NCBI GenBank assembly: GCA_012511615.1
Contig: JAAZFS010000059.1
Span: 1-10,469 of the forward strand
Source of the DNA: Elusimicrobiota bacterium
Lineage (GTDB): Bacteria; CG03; SLGR01
Reading direction: 5' to 3'
DNA: 10,469 nt
Below are positions 6,626-10,469 of the stretch, one piece after another (the stretch's first letter is position 1; each line of letters starts with the position of its first letter). Under the pieces are notes generated by a model. That model was given only the letters and a program-made list of their open reading frames with translations, ran no database searches and had not been told where the DNA came from. The position numbers and the translations under genes were made by a program.

Positions 6626-8676
6626 TATCTGTCCCAGAACAAATCAAATGTTTTATGGGAGGTTGCATGAAAAAAGGCTTTCTCATTTCGTTTATGATAC
6701 TTGCCTTTACTTCAGGGAGAGCCTATCCAATTACAGAGCTTCTTCTATTCGGTGAAGAAGAGGTGGCAATCGCCACAAGAACCCGACAGAAAATCAGTGC
6801 TGCTCCAGCTACAGTGACTGTTATAGGAAAGGATCAAATCCGTCGTTCGGGGGCCAGAAGCCTTGCTGATATTCTCAGGACGGAACCAGGTATTTATATC
6901 GTTCCTTCCGAGAGACATCTGAAAAAAATATTTGTCCGTAATGTAGGAGCTGAATCATCCTATAATGATAAGGTTCTTCTGCAGATTGATGGAATACCTC
7001 AGAGGGAGCTTACCTACGGTCATGCTTTTATTGATGAGTATTTCCCTGTAGAGAATATTAAGAGAATAGAGATGATTAGGGGCCCTGGCTCGGCTCTTTA
7101 TGGGACAAATGCCTTTGCGGGGGTTATTAATGTTATTACGGAAGACTTTATAGAAGAGCCGGGAGTTATCCTTTCAATGGGCTGGGGAGGAGATCGGACG
7201 CAGAACTATACTTCGGCATTTAAATCAGAGACTGCCGGCGGAGAATTGACCTTTTTTGCCCGCCAGTACCGTACCGATGGAGATGGTCCCTCCTATTCAC
7301 AGCGTTACGAAAGAAATGCTGTTGCAACGGACCCAATTGAGAGTATATTTGCTTCGGTAGGCTACAGTTATCAAAAGCTGAAATTAAATGCAAAATACAT
7401 AGAGTATCACCACAAATTCACCACAAACTGGGACATGCCTTATGAGTTGTGGGAGAGGAACTGGTTTACATATAAAAATCTTTTTCTTGATGCTGCTTAC
7501 GAGCATTCACTGACAGATGCTTCCAGCCTTTCATTTAAAGGCTGGTGGCAGTACTATGATAACCACGCCTTCTATCAGTTGCCGGATTCTTCAATTAGTA
7601 CATTTACAGCTATTGCCAGCGATATCTGGACTTTCAAGGAGAGTCAGATGCTGGGGGCTGAAATTCAGTTTATGCATGAAGTGCCAGATAGAAACAATCT
7701 GATATTGGGGGGAGAGTATAATTATGATGAGATAATAGAAGTAGTGGACCTTCCTTATGGTCGCAAAGAAGAAAAATATGAAGATCCTCCTCCATTTAAA
7801 ATACCCTCTATGAGTCGGAACAAAACCGCACTATACGCACAGAACATATTCAATGCGACAGATTGGATGGCTTTGACAGTGGGAGTTAGGAACGACTTTA
7901 ATGAGGATTTTGGTTCTTTTCTCTGTCCGCGGGGTGGTCTTGTCCTGACTCCAGAAGATAAGATATCTTTTCGTCTTCTCTATGGGCATTCTTTCAGAGC
8001 TCCTTCATACCGGGAGATGTTTACTGAGACTTCCGAATGGACAGAGGGGAATAAAGATCTCAAACCAGAGGAAATAGCCATGCCTGAGATAGGGGCTGAT
8101 TACAGTGTCAGTGACAATATTAAAGTCGGTCTTAATATGTATAGAGGAGAGATTACTAATTTAATAAGAAGAATTGAGTTAGATGACGGAAGCTGGCGTC
8201 ATGCAAATTCAGAGTCAGTTACTGATATAACGGGTCTTGAGGCCCAAATAAAATTTAATTATCCGCAAGTGGATGGTTTTTTTAATTTAACTTGGGCGGA
8301 TATTAGAGATAGAGAACTTAGGAGGCAACTGCATAGTCTTCCTTCGCATATGGCGAATATGGGCCTGAATTTGAGACCGGACTGGAATTTTAACTTAAAT
8401 ACAACGGTCTCCTATGTTGGTCCTCGAGCGAGATGGGAGGACGACACAAATATTCATGATCCTGCATACCCGGCGGGAGAACGGCGGCCTGATATAAATG
8501 GATATGCTACGGTGGATATAACGCTTATGGCAAAACTGGATGCCTACACAGATATTACCTTCTCTGTTTACAATTTGTTTGATCAGGATCAGTATGATCC
8601 CCACGAAACTCCCAAGCGCTATGATATCGAGCGGCCAGGTCGGAGTTTCTTTGTCAGGGCGAATTACCGGTTTTAG
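6622..8676 (+). CDS. TonB-dependent outer-membrane receptor
   Basis: Gated beta-barrel receptor for energised uptake of a scarce ligand (siderophore, cobalamin, metal complex or similar). From ATG 6622 it has 684 residues. A canonical signal peptide starts at internal Met16 (MKKGFLISFMILAFTSGRA). The mature N-terminus has a TonB-box-like segment EEVAIATR (46-53), then a plug of about 55-175 with ATVTVIGKDQIRRSGARSL and RGPGSALYGTNAFAGVINVI. The barrel runs to a terminal Phe (VRANYRF), the usual outer-membrane assembly signal. There is no STN signalling domain, so it does not resemble FecA-type transducers. Two starts compete: 6622, overlapping the kinase stop (ATGA) with GGGAGG at 6611-6616, and 6667, with GGGAGG at 6657-6662. 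The ligand cannot be inferred. Its placement inside a kinase/receiver operon suggests its ligand and the sensed signal are linked. Confidence 0.93.
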   Translation: MISVPEQIKCFMGGCMKKGFLISFMILAFTSGRAYPITELLLFGEEEVAIATRTRQKISAAPATVTVIGKDQIRRSGARSLADILRTEPGIYIVPSERHLKKIFVRNVGAESSYNDKVLLQIDGIPQRELTYGHAFIDEYFPVENIKRIEMIRGPGSALYGTNAFAGVINVITEDFIEEPGVILSMGWGGDRTQNYTSAFKSETAGGELTFFARQYRTDGDGPSYSQRYERNAVATDPIESIFASVGYSYQKLKLNAKYIEYHHKFTTNWDMPYELWERNWFTYKNLFLDAAYEHSLTDASSLSFKGWWQYYDNHAFYQLPDSSISTFTAIASDIWTFKESQMLGAEIQFMHEVPDRNNLILGGEYNYDEIIEVVDLPYGRKEEKYEDPPPFKIPSMSRNKTALYAQNIFNATDWMALTVGVRNDFNEDFGSFLCPRGGLVLTPEDKISFRLLYGHSFRAPSYREMFTETSEWTEGNKDLKPEEIAMPEIGADYSVSDNIKVGLNMYRGEITNLIRRIELDDGSWRHANSESVTDITGLEAQIKFNYPQVDGFFNLTWADIRDRELRRQLHSLPSHMANMGLNLRPDWNFNLNTTVSYVGPRARWEDDTNIHDPAYPAGERRPDINGYATVDITLMAKLDAYTDITFSVYNLFDQDQYDPHETPKRYDIERPGRSFFVRANYRF
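6657..6662 (+). promoter_or_regulatory. Second ribosome-binding site, for an alternative start of the TonB receptor
   Basis: GGGAGG lies four bases before ATG 6667, which begins a textbook signal peptide (MKKGFLIS). The upstream ATG 6622 has its own GGGAGG at 6611-6616 in the same frame. Either or both starts could be used; the mature protein would be the same after signal cleavage. Confidence 0.5.
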
Positions 8677-8690
8677 ATTGGAGGTTAACA

Positions 8691-9059
8691 ATGGGTAAGA
8701 AGATACTTATAATAGAAGACAACCCTCTGAACAGGGAACTGATGCTGACTATATTAAAATCTCGGGGGTATGAGCTTAAGTCACTTGAGGATGCAAAAGG
8801 TGCAGTGGAAATAATTAAAGAGTTTAAGCCAGACCTTCTCCTTCTTGACATAATGCTACCTGGTATTGATGGACTTACCCTAACTAGTGAAATACGCAAT
8901 GATCCTGATATAAAAGACCTCAAAATTATAGCTGTTACCGCATATGCAATGAGGGGAGACAAAGAAAGGATTATTGAGGCTGGATGCGATGGTTATATCT
9001 CAAAACCCCTTGACACAAGAAAACTTCCTGGACAGGTAGAGGAATATCTCAATAAATAG
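8691..9059 (+). CDS. Stand-alone response regulator receiver protein (DivK-like)
   Basis: Single-domain cytoplasmic receiver of 122 residues with no output domain. Acidic pocket E9/D10 in IIEDN, phospho-acceptor D53 in LLLDIMLPGIDG, switch Thr T83 in VTAYAM, and K105 in ISKPLD are all present, so it should accept phosphate from a histidine kinase or HPt. The TAYAMRGDKERIIEAGCDGYISKP segment, described here by its key residues, is typical of DivK/CheY-like shuttle receivers paired with hybrid kinases. Start ATG has GGAGG at 8680-8684, six bases upstream, and follows the receptor stop by 14 bases, so it belongs to the same operon. It most likely takes phosphate from the upstream hybrid kinase or from a downstream kinase. 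It is not specifically orthologous to DivK as far as can be told. Confidence 0.92.
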   Translation: MGKKILIIEDNPLNRELMLTILKSRGYELKSLEDAKGAVEIIKEFKPDLLLLDIMLPGIDGLTLTSEIRNDPDIKDLKIIAVTAYAMRGDKERIIEAGCDGYISKPLDTRKLPGQVEEYLNK

Positions 9060-9082
9060 TAAAACGATATGGAGGATATTAG

Positions 9083-9469
9083 ATGACTGGTGATAAGAAA
9101 AGAATACTTGTAATAGATGATAATTTTGCAGCGGTACAGCTTATAAAAATAAGACTGGAGAGGGCTGGCTACGAGGTCGTTACTCTTTACAGTGCAGTTG
9201 AAGGGCTCCGGCAGGTGAAGACTATAAATCCGGATCTTATAACAATGGACATAATGATGCCCGATATGAATGGAATTCAGGCACTTGAGAAGTTCAAGGC
9301 GGATCCGGAGACAAGTGATATACCTATAATATTGGTTTCTACGGTGGATGAAGAGGAACAGAAGGAGCGGAGCTATCTGATGGGGGCGGCTGATTATGTT
9401 ATGAAGCCTATTGAGGTGGAGACACTCATTTCAAGTATAAAGAAAAATATAGGGGGGGAAGACGACTGA
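9083..9469 (+). CDS. Stand-alone response regulator receiver protein
   Basis: Second single-domain receiver, 128 residues. D12/D13 in VIDDN, D56 in LITMDIMMPDMNG, switch Ser S86 in ILVSTVDE and K108 in YVMKPIE form a complete receiver active site. The Ser switch in a VSxVD context is shared with receiver 1 of the hybrid kinase (VSVVDD) but not with the preceding DivK-like protein (VTAY). This suggests it is closer to the kinase receiver than to its immediate neighbour. The protein ends shortly after the domain (GGEDD), so no output is encoded. GGAGG at 9071-9075 lies seven bases from the ATG; the gene is 23 bases after its neighbour. It probably acts as a phosphate sink, shuttle or allosteric partner in the same pathway. 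Confidence 0.92.
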   Translation: MTGDKKRILVIDDNFAAVQLIKIRLERAGYEVVTLYSAVEGLRQVKTINPDLITMDIMMPDMNGIQALEKFKADPETSDIPIILVSTVDEEEQKERSYLMGAADYVMKPIEVETLISSIKKNIGGEDD

Positions 9470-9482
9470 GTGTCTTTATGTA

Positions 9483-10469
9483 ATGTTAGCTTCTGCTGCT
9501 GCTAATCTAAAAAAAATCCTAAGAGTCAGTCGTGATTCGGATTACCTGCCTGAGATATTTAATATTATAACCGGTCATTTTAAGCCTGTAAAAGGGCTGA
9601 TGATGGCCTTAAGTGAATATACTGGTCACTATATTCCTGTGGAAAAATATAATGTTGAAGAAAGTGAATTGAAAAATATTAAAACACCAGATGACGAGTT
9701 TTTTCTTCAAGCTGTCAGTTCTGGAGAAGCTGTCTATATTGATCGTCCCGATGCAGACAGACTAGAGTCTTTATTTGCCAGCAGAGCTTCTTTAGGAGAA
9801 TATCTTGTTATAAGACCTCTTGTTTTCAGAGAAAAAACAATGGCGGTTATGGTTCTTTTTTTTAAGGAAAAGTTCACAAGTGAGGAGTCTCATCAATTGG
9901 ACCTATTTGCTGAAGTTGCAACTACTGTCACTGGAAACATTGATAGAATGAAAAGTTTTATAGGGCTGACCGAAATGAGCATAGCCCTCAATTCAACTCT
10001 TGTCCATGATGATGTTCTCTCCATATCATTAGCGGCTATACATGATACAATATGGGCCGGAATCGTTAAAACCTATCCGAGGGATCCCGAAGATCCAGAT
10101 TCCTTTAAAGAAATTCCTTATCCAGGGCTTGAGGATACACTTTCAGAAAATGAGTCAATAAAAGAGGATCCTGACATCATACATTACCTTTTGAAGTATT
10201 CTGGCCCCATACTTCTTTCAGAGACGGATGATATAAAGATAGGTCAGAAAATAAAGAGTCTCCTTTTAGAGCATAATGCAGAGGTATTTGCCCCAATAGT
10301 GACCAATCCTTTGGTAAAGGAGGGGAGGGTGCTGGGATATTTTCTTATTGGGGAAAAGAAGAGCGGAACAAAATATACCCAGGATGAAAAGCATTTTATT
10401 GCTCCTTTTTTCTCTCAGATAGCCATGTCTATAGAAAATGCTCGGCTTTACTGCGGAACTACAACAGAC
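9483..10469 (+). CDS. GAF-domain sensory protein, N-terminal part (partial)
   Basis: An open frame runs 329 codons from ATG 9483 to the window edge. Two GAF-like regions are visible. The first covers about 20-155, ending in RPLVFREKTMAVMVLFF and a helix DLFAEVATTVTGNI. The second covers about 160-324, with EVFAPIVTNPL, VLGYFLIGEKKSG, YTQDEKHFIAPFFSQIA and the hallmark MSIENARLY (315-323). GAF pairs of this kind usually precede a PAS, histidine kinase, GGDEF or phosphatase module, which would lie beyond the edge. The ATG is the first start after an in-frame TAG at 9450-9452 and sits 13 bases after the receiver stop. Its Shine-Dalgarno is weak; the nearest G-rich tract (9452-9458) is about 24 bases away. 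After ENARLY the frame reads CGTTTD, but the next frame gives the family-typical AELQQ, pointing to a one-base frameshift near 10451-10452. Confidence 0.8.
   Translation, partial: MLASAAANLKKILRVSRDSDYLPEIFNIITGHFKPVKGLMMALSEYTGHYIPVEKYNVEESELKNIKTPDDEFFLQAVSSGEAVYIDRPDADRLESLFASRASLGEYLVIRPLVFREKTMAVMVLFFKEKFTSEESHQLDLFAEVATTVTGNIDRMKSFIGLTEMSIALNSTLVHDDVLSISLAAIHDTIWAGIVKTYPRDPEDPDSFKEIPYPGLEDTLSENESIKEDPDIIHYLLKYSGPILLSETDDIKIGQKIKSLLLEHNAEVFAPIVTNPLVKEGRVLGYFLIGEKKSGTKYTQDEKHFIAPFFSQIAMSIENARLYCGTTTD

Noticed and set aside
8654..8962. Open frame on the - strand opposite the receptor end and first receiver gene
   Set aside because: It spans a gene boundary, has no recognisable domain, and is the complement of a clear receiver domain.
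9470..9505. GTG start overlapping the receiver stop (TGAGTG) giving a tiny frame ending in three Cys codons
   Set aside because: Eleven codons with no homology signal; the Cys run comes from a TGC repeat read out of frame over the GAF gene start.

Overview
The window reads as a chromosomal segment of a diderm (Gram-negative-type) bacterium. It encodes an outer-membrane TonB-dependent receptor, exported proteins and complex multi-receiver phosphorelay proteins. Base composition is moderately AT-rich, and codons such as ATA, AGA and AGG are common throughout. Environmental deltaproteobacteria-like or candidate-phylum lineages carry this style of signalling gene set, but the sequence alone does not fix the taxon. 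All recognisable genes lie on the + strand. There is no tRNA, rRNA, CRISPR array, insertion sequence or prophage signature.

Region 1 (1-188) is the tail of a gene whose product ends in a GGDEF (diguanylate cyclase-type) domain. Region 2 (189-3094) starts with a clear sigma-70-like promoter. It drives a tight three-gene unit: sucC and sucD, the beta and alpha subunits of an ADP-forming succinyl-CoA-synthetase-type acid-CoA ligase, then a nitrilase-superfamily carbon-nitrogen hydrolase that starts at a TTG overlapping the sucD stop. The ligase keeps its catalytic histidine and ATP-grasp signatures. A normally glycine-rich loop in the beta subunit and a normally conserved Cys position in the alpha subunit are changed, so the exact acid substrate is open. 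An amidase feeding an acid to a CoA ligase is a plausible but unproven logic.

Region 3 (3095-3374) is an AT-rich intergenic stretch with no gene. It ends in a second promoter whose predicted transcription start coincides with the ATG of the next gene, suggesting a leaderless mRNA.

Region 4 (3375 to the right edge) looks like one long operon with overlaps or gaps of at most 23 bases. Its members, in order, are: an exported substrate-binding protein of the ABC_sub_bind type with no ABC permease or ATPase beside it; a membrane hybrid histidine kinase with two receiver domains; a TonB-dependent outer-membrane receptor; two stand-alone receiver proteins; and the N-terminal part of a GAF-domain protein cut by the window edge. 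A reasonable reading is an envelope-spanning sensing module. In it, a small molecule is imported or sampled at the outer membrane, bound in the periplasm, read by the kinase and passed into a pool of four receiver domains. No DNA-binding or enzymatic output domain is visible inside the window. A probable one-base frameshift (real or a sequencing error) sits about 18 bases from the right end, in the GAF gene.
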